Below are positions 1-7,993 of a stretch of 64,000 bases of DNA, piece by piece. A program made the position numbers and the translations under genes. Where the stretch lies: assembly GCA_046330435.1 (NCBI GenBank), contig JAXLST010000011.1, positions 124,001 through 188,000 on the forward strand. The letters run 5' to 3'. This DNA is from Ga0077560 sp046330435 (GTDB lineage Bacteria; Actinomycetota; Thermoleophilia; Miltoncostaeales; Miltoncostaeaceae). The notes beneath the pieces are model-generated. The model was not told the origin of the DNA, did no database searches, and saw only the letters and a list, made by a program, of their open reading frames with translations. Each line of letters starts with the position of its first letter. The first letter of the stretch is position 1.

Positions 1-1
1 C

Positions 2-118
2 CCCTGGCGGGTGGGGGTCCGGTCCAGCAACGGCTGCGTGGTGCTCGGCGAGGCCGATCTGGCGGTGGTGGCGCGGCTGGTGCGCCCCGGCACGCCGGTC
101 GACATCCGGCGCCGCTGA
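2..118 (+). CDS. C-terminal end of an unidentified protein
   Basis: An open frame enters from the left edge and ends at TGA 116-118. The 38 visible residues include the stretch VVLGEADLAVVARLVRPG and finish in a basic DIRRR tail. Too little is present to assign a family. It reads in the same direction as the hydrolase that starts 29 bases later. Confidence 0.5.
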   Translation, partial: PWRVGVRSSNGCVVLGEADLAVVARLVRPGTPVDIRRR

Positions 119-147
119 CCGATCCCCGGTCCCCGCCGGTCACCGGC

Positions 148-831
148 GTGCGACCATCGCCCCGGATGGCGATCCCCCTCGACCAGCCGCTGCCCCTCGG
201 GGCGGCGGTGCGCCACACCGGGCCCCGTGACGGGGACGTCGTGGTGGCCCTCAACGGCGGGCGCGCCCGGGCGGTGCCCGGCGACTGGAGCCCGTCGATC
301 GAGTGGCTGGTCCGGCACCTCGCGGACGACCTGCCCGGCCTGGGGTTCCTGGAGGTGCGCTACCGGGTGAAGTCCTGGCGGCGCCTGGACTCGTGCATCG
401 AGGACGGCCTGGCGGCCGTGGACGCGGCCCTCGCGGCCGGCGCCCGGCGGGTCGCGATGCTCGGGTTCTCGATGGGCGGCGCGGTGAGCCTCGCCTGCGC
501 CGGGGTGCGTCCCGTGCAGGACGTCGTCGCTCTCGCGCCGTGGATCCCGCGCGAGCTGGACCTCGGCGCGCTGCGCGGTACGCGGGTCACCGTGCTGCAC
601 GGCTCCCTGGACGCCGCCTTCCCGGGCGTCCCAGCGCTCAAGCCGGCGCACTCCCTGGCGGGCGTGGAGCGGATGCGCGCCCTGGGCGTGGACGCCTCCC
701 ACACGGTCATCCCCGGCGGCGTGCACGGCATCGCCCTGCGCCCGCTGGGGGTGCTGATGCCCCTGCCGCGGGCCGGCGGCTGGCTGCGGCTGGTGCGCGC
801 CGAGCTGGCGCGCTTCGCCGCCGGGGGCTAG
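148..831 (+). CDS. alpha/beta hydrolase (dienelactone-hydrolase-like)
   Basis: A cytoplasmic serine hydrolase of about 227 residues. The nucleophile elbow GFSMGG lies near residue 110. An acidic residue follows in HGSLDAAFP and a histidine in PGGVHGIAL, which completes a plausible Ser-Asp-His triad in the right order. The compact size suits the dienelactone hydrolase or small carboxylesterase type; the substrate cannot be inferred. The start is uncertain: GTG at 148 or ATG at 166, with no clear ribosome site for either. The stop codon overlaps the stop of the convergent desaturase within one CTAG (828-831). Confidence 0.75.
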   Translation: MRPSPRMAIPLDQPLPLGAAVRHTGPRDGDVVVALNGGRARAVPGDWSPSIEWLVRHLADDLPGLGFLEVRYRVKSWRRLDSCIEDGLAAVDAALAAGARRVAMLGFSMGGAVSLACAGVRPVQDVVALAPWIPRELDLGALRGTRVTVLHGSLDAAFPGVPALKPAHSLAGVERMRALGVDASHTVIPGGVHGIALRPLGVLMPLPRAGGWLRLVRAELARFAAGG

Positions 832-1778
832 GAGGAGGCCGCCTCGCGCCGGGCGATCCGCTCCGGCGTCGGCAGCTTGACGTTCCACACCAGGCCCAGG
901 CGCTCCATCCCGCGGATCACCATCCAGCTCACGTCGATCTGGAACCGGCCCAGCCCGTGCCGCGCGGACCCGGGGAACGCGTGGTGGTTGTTGTGCCACC
1001 CCTCGCCGAACACGAGCATCGCGACCAGCCAGTGGTTGCGGCTCTCGTCCGAGGTCTCGAAGCGCCGTCGCCCGAACATGTGGCAGATCGAGTTGACGCT
1101 CCAGGTGGCGTGGTCGAAGACGAACACGCGCACCAGGCCCGCCCACACGAACGCCTGCACGCCGCGGTCGACCTCGCCCGTGACCGCCCACCCCGCCAGG
1201 AACGGGATGGCGAGCCCGAGGGCGAGCCACACCATGTAGAGCCGGTCGATCCGACGGACCAGGGGGTCGGCGTACAGGTCCTTCCCGTACACCTCGCCGC
1301 GCTCCATGCCCTTGGTGGTGAACAGCCACCCCATGTGGGCGTGGAACGCACCGCCCAGCACGCCGCGCCACCCCTCGCCGTGGCCGTGCGGGGAGTGCGG
1401 GTCGCCGTCCTTGTCGGACATGGCGTGGTGCTTGCGGTGGTCGGTGACCCACTGGGTCACGGGGCCCTGCGTGGCCATGCAGCCGGCGATGGCCCAGAAG
1501 GCGCGCACCGCCCGGCCACTCTGGAACGCCTTGTGGCTGAAGAGCCGGTGGAAGCCCACGGTGATGCCGAGCCCCGTCACCACGTACATGACGGCGAACA
1601 GCACCAGGTCGAGCCACGACAGCGCGACGCCCCACAGGATCCCGGCGGCCGAAAGCACCCCGAAGAACGGGACGACGACGGCGACGAGGGTGACGATCCG
1701 GCTGGCCAGCGACGTGCGGTGCCGCACGGTGGCGACGGGCACGCGCGGGCCTGAGGGGGCGGCCGCGTTCGAACTCAC
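828..1778 (-). CDS. acyl-CoA/acyl-lipid delta-9-type fatty acid desaturase
   Basis: A membrane di-iron desaturase of 316 residues that would introduce a cis double bond into acyl chains. The three histidine boxes of the family are present in order: HRLFSH, HRKHH and HNNHH (within GEGWHNNHHAFP). Hydrophobic spans flank them (LASRIVTLVAVVVPFFGV, then a second span leading into GLGITVGFHRLF). The open frame extends upstream antisense to the next gene, but that part lacks protein character, so GTG at 1778 is chosen. It is divergent from the flavoprotein/DUF1365/CFA synthase operon. Together these suggest a membrane-lipid remodelling locus in which the desaturase makes the olefin substrate. Confidence 0.88.
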   Translation of the reverse strand: MSSNAAAPSGPRVPVATVRHRTSLASRIVTLVAVVVPFFGVLSAAGILWGVALSWLDLVLFAVMYVVTGLGITVGFHRLFSHKAFQSGRAVRAFWAIAGCMATQGPVTQWVTDHRKHHAMSDKDGDPHSPHGHGEGWRGVLGGAFHAHMGWLFTTKGMERGEVYGKDLYADPLVRRIDRLYMVWLALGLAIPFLAGWAVTGEVDRGVQAFVWAGLVRVFVFDHATWSVNSICHMFGRRRFETSDESRNHWLVAMLVFGEGWHNNHHAFPGSARHGLGRFQIDVSWMVIRGMERLGLVWNVKLPTPERIARREAASS

Positions 1779-1856
1779 GGCGCGGAACCATAGCGGTGAT
1801 CCGTCCCGGGACGGTACCCCCATCCCCGCGGCCCGCCGGTGTGCGAGCCTGGACCG

Positions 1857-3098
1857 GTGCGGATCGCGGTCATCGGAACGGGCATCGCGGGCCTGGGGGC
1901 GGCCCACGCCCTGCGGCGCGTCCACGACGTGGTGGTGTTCGAGCGGGACGACCGGCCCGGCGGGCACTCCGACACGCACGAGGTGACCGGCCCGGACGGC
2001 GTGACCCGCGCCATCGACACCGGCTTCATCGTCCACAACCCGGCCAACTACCCCCTCCTCACCCGCCTGTTCACGGAGCACGGCGTCGCGACGCGCCCGT
2101 CGGAGATGAGCTTCTCCGTGTCGTGCGAGCGCTGTGGGATCAGCTACGCGGGCCGGGCGCCCATGGATCAGCTGGGGCACCTGCGCAGCCCCCGGATGGT
2201 GCGCCTGCTGGCCGAGGTCACGCGGTTCCTCATGACCGCGGGGCGCTGGCTCGACGGGCGGCACCGCACGCGCACCCTGGACCAGCTGGTGCGCGCCGAG
2301 GGGTTCTCGAACGACTTCCGCGACCACTTCCTGCTGCCGTTCACGGGCGCGATCTGGTCGATGCCGGCGGGCGGCGCCCGGGCGTTCCCAGCCGACACGG
2401 CCCTGCGGTTCTTCGCCAACCACTCGATGCTGGGCTGGCGGCGCCACACCTGGCGCACCGTGGAGGGCGGCAGCCGCGAGTACGTGCGGCGCATCGTCGC
2501 GGGCCTGGGCGACCGCGTGCACCTGTCCACCGGCGTCGCCGCGGTGCGGCGCGAGCCGGGGCGGGTGGTGGTGGCCACCGACGACGGCGCCGAGCACGCC
2601 GTGGACCGGGTGGTGATCGCGGCCCACAGCGACCAGGCGCTGCGGATGCTGGAGGCGCCCACGCCCGACGAGGCGGCGGTGCTGGGGGCGATCGCCTACC
2701 GCCCCAACGTGGCCGTGCTGCACACCGACCGGGCGATGCTGCCGCCGGACGGGGCGCCCTGGGCGTCGTGGAACCACCTCATCACCGACTGCCGGGACGA
2801 GTCGGAGGCCCCGGGCGTCACCTACCTCATGAACCGCCTCATGCGGTTCGAGGCCCCGGACCCCTGGTGCGTCACGCTCAACCGGGAGAACCGGATCGCC
2901 CCGTCGCACGTACATGCTCGTATGGAGTACGCGCACCCCCAGTACGACTTCGCCGCCGTGCGCGCCCAGGAGCGCCTGCCGTCGGTGAGCGGCGCCGACC
3001 GGGTGTGGTTCGCCGGCGCCTACCACCGCCACGGCTTCCACGAGGACGGCCTGCGCGCGGGGCTCGCCGCCGCGGCGGGCCTGGGGGCGCCCTGGTGA
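1857..3098 (+). CDS. FAD-dependent amine-oxidase-like oxidoreductase (COG2907 type)
   Basis: A flavoprotein of 413 residues. It opens with the Rossmann dinucleotide motif GTGIAGLGAA and an acidic residue at the end of strand 2 (VVFERDDRPGG), as in the amine-oxidase/phytoene-desaturase superfamily. GTG at 1857 places this motif at the extreme N-terminus, as is usual; an earlier GTG at 1839 is possible. Members of this group often sit beside DUF1365 and CFA synthase genes, as here, which implies a role in modifying unsaturated acyl chains. The reaction itself is not established by the sequence. The stop overlaps the next gene's GTG by four bases (GTGA), which indicates translational coupling. 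Confidence 0.83.
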   Translation: MRIAVIGTGIAGLGAAHALRRVHDVVVFERDDRPGGHSDTHEVTGPDGVTRAIDTGFIVHNPANYPLLTRLFTEHGVATRPSEMSFSVSCERCGISYAGRAPMDQLGHLRSPRMVRLLAEVTRFLMTAGRWLDGRHRTRTLDQLVRAEGFSNDFRDHFLLPFTGAIWSMPAGGARAFPADTALRFFANHSMLGWRRHTWRTVEGGSREYVRRIVAGLGDRVHLSTGVAAVRREPGRVVVATDDGAEHAVDRVVIAAHSDQALRMLEAPTPDEAAVLGAIAYRPNVAVLHTDRAMLPPDGAPWASWNHLITDCRDESEAPGVTYLMNRLMRFEAPDPWCVTLNRENRIAPSHVHARMEYAHPQYDFAAVRAQERLPSVSGADRVWFAGAYHRHGFHEDGLRAGLAAAAGLGAPW

Positions 3099-5182
3099 GC
3101 CCGGCGGCCGCGACGCGGTCGGCGATGTACACGGGCACCGTCATGCACGCCCGGCTCTCCGGGCCGCGCAACCGGTTCCGGTACCCGGTGTGCATGTACG
3201 CGCTCGACCTGGACGAGGTCCCGGAGCTGGGCCGGCGCCTGCGCCTGTTCGGGGAGCGGGCGCCCAAGCCCCTGACCCTGCGGGCCGCCGACCACGTCGG
3301 CGACCCCGACCGCCCCATCCGCGAGAACGTCGAGGAGGCCCTGCGCGCCCACGGCGTGGGGACCCCCGCCGGCCGCATGGTGCTGGTGACCAACCTGCGG
3401 GTGCTGGGCTACGTGTTCAACCCCATCAGCTGCGTGTGGGTGTGGGACCGCGCCGGTGAGCTCCTGGCGCTGGTCGCCGAGGTGTCCAACACCTTCGGGG
3501 AGCGGCACCTGTACGTGCTGCCCGCCGCGGACGCCGTGCCCCGCGGCCGGTACCTGTCGTGGGAGCGCGGCAAGGCGATGCACGTCTCGCCGTTCTTCGG
3601 GATGGACCAGCGGTACCGGTTCGTGGCCGCCCCGCCCGCGGAACGCCTGTTCCTGGAGGTGTCGGTGTGGCAGGACGGCGCCCGCGTCCTGCACGCCACG
3701 CTGGAGGGCCGCCGCCGGCCCCTCACCGACCGGGCCCTCGCGTGGGCCCAGCTGCGCCATCCGCTCATGCCCGTCCGGGTCGTCGCCCTCATCCACCTGC
3801 AGGCCCTGCGCCTGCACCGGATGGGCGCCCGGTTCCACCGAAAGCCGCGCTTCCGCGCCGGGGAGGGATCCATGACCACAGCAGTCCGGGACGAGGCGAC
3901 CGCCGCCGGCACCTCCGCCGCCCCGGCCCGCCAGGGCCTGCGGCCGCCGCCGCCGGCCGGCCGCTCGCCGTTCACGCCGCTCATCCGGGCGCTGGGGATG
4001 GGGCTGGTGCTCACCCGGCCCACCGTGGGCTCGCTCACCACGCGCCTGCCCGACGGCACGGTGCGACGGGCGGACTCGGGCCGGCCCGGCCCGGCCCCCA
4101 CCGTCACCGTCCACTCGAAGGACCTGTGGCGGCGGTTCGCCCGCCGCGGCATGACCGGGGTGGGCGAGTCGTACGTGGCGGGCGACTGGGACGCCGACGA
4201 CCTGCCCGGGGCGATGGAGATCCTGTTGCGGCGCAGCGAGGCGTCGCGTGCGGACGCGGTGGGGCGGCTCGCGACGGCCGTCCGCGACCGGAGGCCGCGG
4301 CTCCCGGAGCGCGTCTCCATGGCGCTGGCCGGGCGGCACATCCGGTACCACTACGACCTGGGCAACGACCTGTACCGGCTGTTCCTCGACGACACCATGA
4401 CCTACTCGTGCGCGGTGTTCTCGGAGCCCGGCGAGACGCTGGAGGACGCGCAGCGCACCAAGCACCGGATGATCTGCGACAAGCTCCGGCTGCGGCCCGG
4501 CGACCGCCTGCTGGAGATCGGCTGCGGCTGGGGCGCGTTCGCGATGGTCGCCGCCGGCGAGTACGGCGTCCACGTGACCGGCGTGACCCTGTCGCACGAA
4601 CAGCACGCGCTCGCGACGGAGCGCATCGCCGCGGCGGGCCTGTCGGACCGCATCGACATCCGGCTCCAGGACTACCGCACCCTGGAGGGCCGCTGGGACG
4701 CGATCGCCTCCACCGAGATGATCGAGGCGATCGGCCACCGGGAGCTGCCGACGTTCTTCCGCACCTGCGACCGGCTGCTGGCCGACGACGGGCTGGCCTG
4801 CATCCAGGCGATCGCCGTGCCCGATCAGCGGTACGACCGGTACCGGCGCTCCCGGGACTGGATCACCGAGTACATCTTCCCCGGGGCGACGGTGCCGTCG
4901 ATGCGGGCGATGCTGGAGGCCATGACCGACGCCTCCGACCTGATGGTGCACGGGGTGGAGGACATCGGCATCCACTACGCCGAGACGCTGCGGCGCTGGC
5001 GGGTGCGGTTCGAGGAGCGCCGGGCGGAGGTGCTGGCGCTGGGCTTCGACGAGGGCTTCATCCGCGCGTGGCGCTTCTACCTGGCCGGGTGCGAGGCGGC
5101 GTTCCGCGCCCGGTCGATCCACGACTACCAGCTGGTGCTGACCCGCCCGTTCAACGGCCGGCTGCCGGGCGAGGTGCGCTGA
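3095..5182 (+). CDS. DUF1365 protein fused in frame to cyclopropane-fatty-acyl-phospholipid synthase
   Basis: One uninterrupted 695-residue frame. Residues 1-259 are a DUF1365 domain (MYTGTVMHARLSGPRNRFRY; FNPISCVWVW), which normally stands alone at about this length. From Met260 the frame is a complete CFA synthase of 436 residues: the conserved YHYDLGNDLYRLFLDDTMTYS segment region, then the SAM-binding LLEIGCGWGAF motif. This enzyme class methylenates cis double bonds of phospholipid acyl chains using S-adenosylmethionine. No stop separates the two parts, but an SD lies just before the internal ATG at 3872, so a free CFA synthase is probably also made. The gene is the last of the three-gene operon opposite the desaturase. 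Confidence 0.8.
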   Translation: MSPAAATRSAMYTGTVMHARLSGPRNRFRYPVCMYALDLDEVPELGRRLRLFGERAPKPLTLRAADHVGDPDRPIRENVEEALRAHGVGTPAGRMVLVTNLRVLGYVFNPISCVWVWDRAGELLALVAEVSNTFGERHLYVLPAADAVPRGRYLSWERGKAMHVSPFFGMDQRYRFVAAPPAERLFLEVSVWQDGARVLHATLEGRRRPLTDRALAWAQLRHPLMPVRVVALIHLQALRLHRMGARFHRKPRFRAGEGSMTTAVRDEATAAGTSAAPARQGLRPPPPAGRSPFTPLIRALGMGLVLTRPTVGSLTTRLPDGTVRRADSGRPGPAPTVTVHSKDLWRRFARRGMTGVGESYVAGDWDADDLPGAMEILLRRSEASRADAVGRLATAVRDRRPRLPERVSMALAGRHIRYHYDLGNDLYRLFLDDTMTYSCAVFSEPGETLEDAQRTKHRMICDKLRLRPGDRLLEIGCGWGAFAMVAAGEYGVHVTGVTLSHEQHALATERIAAAGLSDRIDIRLQDYRTLEGRWDAIASTEMIEAIGHRELPTFFRTCDRLLADDGLACIQAIAVPDQRYDRYRRSRDWITEYIFPGATVPSMRAMLEAMTDASDLMVHGVEDIGIHYAETLRRWRVRFEERRAEVLALGFDEGFIRAWRFYLAGCEAAFRARSIHDYQLVLTRPFNGRLPGEVR
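3861..3874 (+). promoter_or_regulatory. internal ribosome binding site and ATG for free CFA synthase
   Basis: GGGAGGG at 3861-3867 precedes ATG 3872-3874 at normal spacing, inside the fused DUF1365-CFA frame. This is where a separate CFA synthase gene would be expected to start, so the site supports internal initiation as well as read-through fusion. Confidence 0.6.
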
Positions 5183-5247
5183 GCGGCGGACGAAGTCATC
5201 TCCTCCAGACCGCTTGAACATCGGATTCCGGCGGCCGATGAGGAGGT

Positions 5248-7800
5248 GTGACCCCACGCGCGATCCTCGGTGCGCTCAGCGTCCTGACCATCCTCGGCTC
5301 CAGCGCGCTGGCGGCGGACCGCCTGCGGAGCGAGGCCCGCGCCGACGCCCTGCAGGCCGACCGTGAGCGGATGGCCCAGCTGGTGGGCGGCATCACCGCC
5401 GAGACCTCCCGGCTCCTGACCTTCACGGACTCGACGGCCTCCCTGATGGCCGTCGGCGGGCTCCGCAGCGACGCGGAGTTCCAGGCGCTGAGCCGGCGCA
5501 TCGGCGCCGAGCCGGGCCTCGGGTACCTCAGCTGGATGCCGCGCGTGACGCAGTCGGAGCGGCGGGCCTGGGAGCGCCGCAACACCGCGATGTGGACGTA
5601 CGACCTGACGGGCCGGCGCCTCCCGGCGCCGCCCGGGCCCGGCGACCACTTCCCGGTCGTGTTCACCGCCGACGGGCCGGACCAGCACGGCTTCGACCCC
5701 GGGACGTTCGCGTTCACGACGGGCACGGCCCAGCGCGCCGCCACGACGGGCCGCACCGCCGTCTCACCGCCCATGGGGCTGTCCACCGTGGATCTGGTGA
5801 CCCAGCAGGCCGTGCTGTTCGTCCCGGTCCGCCGGTCGGGCGCGACGGGCCGGACGGAGGTGGTCGGGCTCATCGGGTCGAGCATCGTGGTGTCGCGCCT
5901 GGGCTCCGTCCGGGCGATGGTCCCCGGGTCGGTGCAGGTGCGCGACGACGACGCCGTGTTCGCCGGCCCGAAGGAGCTCCGTGGACCGGTGCTGAGCCGG
6001 CACCTCACGGTGGGCGACCGCACCTGGACCGTGTCGATGGCCCGCTCGCCCGGGGCCACCGCGACGCCGTGGTTCGTCCTGGCCGCGGGCGCCTCGATCG
6101 CCGCCCTGGTGGCGTTCCTGTTCGCCGGCGGGCATCGCCGCGAGCGCCGCGCCCTGGAGCTCGTGCGGCGCCGGCTGGCGGAGCGCGAGGCGGCGGAGGA
6201 CCGCCTGCGGGCCGAACGCGACCAGTCCCAGTCACTGGTGGACGCCCTGCAGGACGGCCTCATCGTCCTGGGCCCCGAGGGGGACGTCGTCCGCGCCAAC
6301 GAGCGGGTGGCGGAGCTCACCGGGTACGGTCACGAGGAGCTGGAGGGCTGGACCGGCCCGCCGCCGTTCCTCCCGGAGGGCGACGACGGCGCGGCGAACG
6401 CGTTCGCACTGCTGCGCGAGCGGGACCGCCTGGAGGTGGAGGTGCGGCTGCGGCACCGCGACGGGCGGGACGTGTGGGTCATCCTCACCGCCGCGGCCCT
6501 GCGCGGCGCGTCCGGGCGCGGCGGGCACCTGGTGTCGCTCAAGGACATCACCGAACGCCGCCGGGCCGAGCGGGAGCTGGAGGAACGGGCGGCCACCGAC
6601 GCCCTCACCGGGCTGCCCAACCACCGCACGTTCCACGACGCCCTGGACCGGGAGGCGGCGGCGGCCGCGGAGGCCGGCACCCGCCTCGCGGTCGCGGTGC
6701 TGGACCTGGACCACTTCAAGCAGATCAACGACGGGCTGGGGCACCAGGCGGGCGACGAGGCCCTGCGGGAGGTCGCCCGCCGGCTGCGCTCGTGCGTGCG
6801 GGCGGGGGACGTGCTGGCCCGGGTGGGCGGCGAGGAGTTCGCGTGGCTGCTGCCGGGGGCGGACGCCGACACCGCGTTCACCGCGGTCGAGCGGGCGCGG
6901 GAGGCGGTGTCCGGCATCCCGGTGCGGGGCGTCGGCCGGGTGAGCCTGTCGGCGGGCGTGAGCGACACCGCCACCGCCGGGTCGGCCGCCGAGCTGTACC
7001 GCTTCGCCGACGGCGCCCTGTACTGGGCGAAGGCCAACGGCCGGGACCGCACGTTCGTGTACGCCCCGGAGGTCGTGGAGGCCACCTCCGCGGACGAGCA
7101 CGCGAGCCGGCTGGAGCGCCTGCGAACGGTCACGACCATCCGCGCGCTGGCCCGGGCGGTCGACGCGCGGGACGCCTCGACCCGCCGCCACTCGGAGCGG
7201 GTCGCGGACCTGGCCGCGGCCATCGCCGGGGAGCTGGGCTGGGACGAGGAGTCCCGCGGGCTCCTCCACGAGGCCGGGCTGGTGCACGACGTGGGGAAGA
7301 TCGGCGTCTCGGACGCGGTGCTGTTCAAGCCCGGGCGGCTCACCCGTGACGAGTACGAGCAGGTGAAGTCCCACGCGGCGCTTGGCGCCCAGATCGTGTC
7401 CGGCGCCCTCAGCGACGTGCAGGCGTCGTGGGTGCGCGGCCACCACGAGCGGTGGGACGGCGCGGGGTACCCGGACGGCCTGGCGGGCGACGCCATCCCG
7501 GAGGGCGCCCGCATCCTCGCCGTCGCCGACGCGTGGGACGTGATGACCGTCGCCCGCCACTACTCCGCGCCCCGTGACGTGGACGACGCGCTGGAGGAGT
7601 GCCGGGCGATGTCCGGCAGCCAGTTCTGGCCGCCCGCGGTGGCGGCGCTGGCCCGCATGGCCGAGCGCGGGGACCCCGTCGTCCCGGTCGCGCCGGAGGG
7701 CGCCGGCGAGGCCGGTGAAACGACCCCCGGTTCCGTCTTCCCCACGTCCGCGGACTGGTCTATCGTCGCCTCACCACGGAAAGGAGGTGATCCGGTTTGA
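5248..7800 (+). CDS. membrane cyclic-di-GMP protein: CHASE-like sensor, PAS, GGDEF, HD-GYP
   Basis: A protein of about 850 residues with both synthesis and breakdown domains for cyclic di-GMP. An N-terminal hydrophobic segment is followed by an extracytoplasmic CHASE-like region (about 30-255) and a second membrane span (about 272-293, WFVLAAGASIAALVAFLF). Then come a PAS domain (about 320-440), a diguanylate cyclase domain with intact GGEEF near 527-531, and an HD-GYP domain with LVHDVGKIG near 678 and HHERWDGAGYPDG near 732. The start is uncertain: GTG 5248 lies only one base after AGGAGG. The last 20 codons overlap a strong ribosome site and the start of the next transcript. The net activity cannot be decided from sequence. 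Confidence 0.88.
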   Translation: MTPRAILGALSVLTILGSSALAADRLRSEARADALQADRERMAQLVGGITAETSRLLTFTDSTASLMAVGGLRSDAEFQALSRRIGAEPGLGYLSWMPRVTQSERRAWERRNTAMWTYDLTGRRLPAPPGPGDHFPVVFTADGPDQHGFDPGTFAFTTGTAQRAATTGRTAVSPPMGLSTVDLVTQQAVLFVPVRRSGATGRTEVVGLIGSSIVVSRLGSVRAMVPGSVQVRDDDAVFAGPKELRGPVLSRHLTVGDRTWTVSMARSPGATATPWFVLAAGASIAALVAFLFAGGHRRERRALELVRRRLAEREAAEDRLRAERDQSQSLVDALQDGLIVLGPEGDVVRANERVAELTGYGHEELEGWTGPPPFLPEGDDGAANAFALLRERDRLEVEVRLRHRDGRDVWVILTAAALRGASGRGGHLVSLKDITERRRAERELEERAATDALTGLPNHRTFHDALDREAAAAAEAGTRLAVAVLDLDHFKQINDGLGHQAGDEALREVARRLRSCVRAGDVLARVGGEEFAWLLPGADADTAFTAVERAREAVSGIPVRGVGRVSLSAGVSDTATAGSAAELYRFADGALYWAKANGRDRTFVYAPEVVEATSADEHASRLERLRTVTTIRALARAVDARDASTRRHSERVADLAAAIAGELGWDEESRGLLHEAGLVHDVGKIGVSDAVLFKPGRLTRDEYEQVKSHAALGAQIVSGALSDVQASWVRGHHERWDGAGYPDGLAGDAIPEGARILAVADAWDVMTVARHYSAPRDVDDALEECRAMSGSQFWPPAVAALARMAERGDPVVPVAPEGAGEAGETTPGSVFPTSADWSIVASPRKGGDPV

Positions 7801-7829
7801 GTGATCATTGTGGAGGTGGCAGTAGCTAG
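7797..7829 (+). CDS. ten-residue leader-like peptide ORF
   Basis: TTG at 7797 opens a frame encoding MSDHCGGGSS and ends at TAG 7827-7829. It follows AAAGGAGGTGATCC, an exceptionally strong SD, at workable spacing. The ORF ends inside the 5' arms of both stems of the structured region, a layout typical of leader peptides whose translation alters RNA folding. The start overlaps the stop of the upstream cyclic-di-GMP gene in another frame. No family is recognised and translation is unproven. Confidence 0.35.
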   Translation: MSDHCGGGSS

Positions 7830-7905
7830 GGGACGCGTCCCCAGGTGCGCAGCCGCAGCACGGGGCCGGAACCCGTCCCCTACCGCGAAACCACTGCTGC
7901 CACCG

Positions 7906-7949
7906 GGCCCGGGGTGACCCGCGAGCGATCGCGGCGCCCCGGGCCTTTT
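7906..7949 (+). terminator. intrinsic terminator after the structured RNA
   Basis: GGCCCGGGG (7906-7914) pairs with CCCCGGGCC (7937-7945), with an inner CCGCG/CGCGG stem, followed by TTTT (7946-7949). It lies 44 bases before the TPR gene, so it would end the upstream transcript or attenuate that gene. Confidence 0.75.
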
Positions 7950-7993
7950 CACGTCCGGGGACGGCCCGGGCCGGCGCCGCTAGGATCGCCCCG

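Larger units (their letters stand above)
7780..7949 (+). ncRNA. candidate structured leader or small RNA with tiny ORF and terminator
   Basis: A non-coding stretch with nested complementarity. GGTGGCAGTAG (7815-7825) pairs with CTGCTGCCACC (7894-7904) with one wobble. TAGGGGACG (7827-7835) pairs with CGTCCCCTA (7874-7882). Two shorter hairpins compete with the inner stem: GGGGA-CGCG-TCCCC and ACGGG-CCCGT. It begins with AAAGGAGGTGATCC (7780-7793), a 14-base perfect complement of the 16S rRNA 3' tail, and ends in an intrinsic terminator. The part near 7795-7830 is far less GC-rich than its surroundings. I do not recognise the family. It could be a leader of the TPR gene or a free transcript. 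Confidence 0.5.

Noticed and set aside
303..1754. Long open frame (483 codons) on the plus strand
   Set aside because: Arg/Pro/Ala-rich composition typical of an antisense or off-frame reading of GC-rich genes; it overlaps the hydrolase and the desaturase, which have clear family motifs.
1779..3041. N-terminal extension of the desaturase frame on the minus strand
   Set aside because: It is antisense to the flavoprotein gene and shows no protein-like pattern; GTG 1778 gives a normal-length desaturase.
7815..7904. SRP RNA, tmRNA or 6C RNA as identity of the structured region
   Set aside because: The conserved cores of these RNAs as I know them (for example GGAAGGAAGCAGCC of SRP RNA) are absent, so no family name is given.
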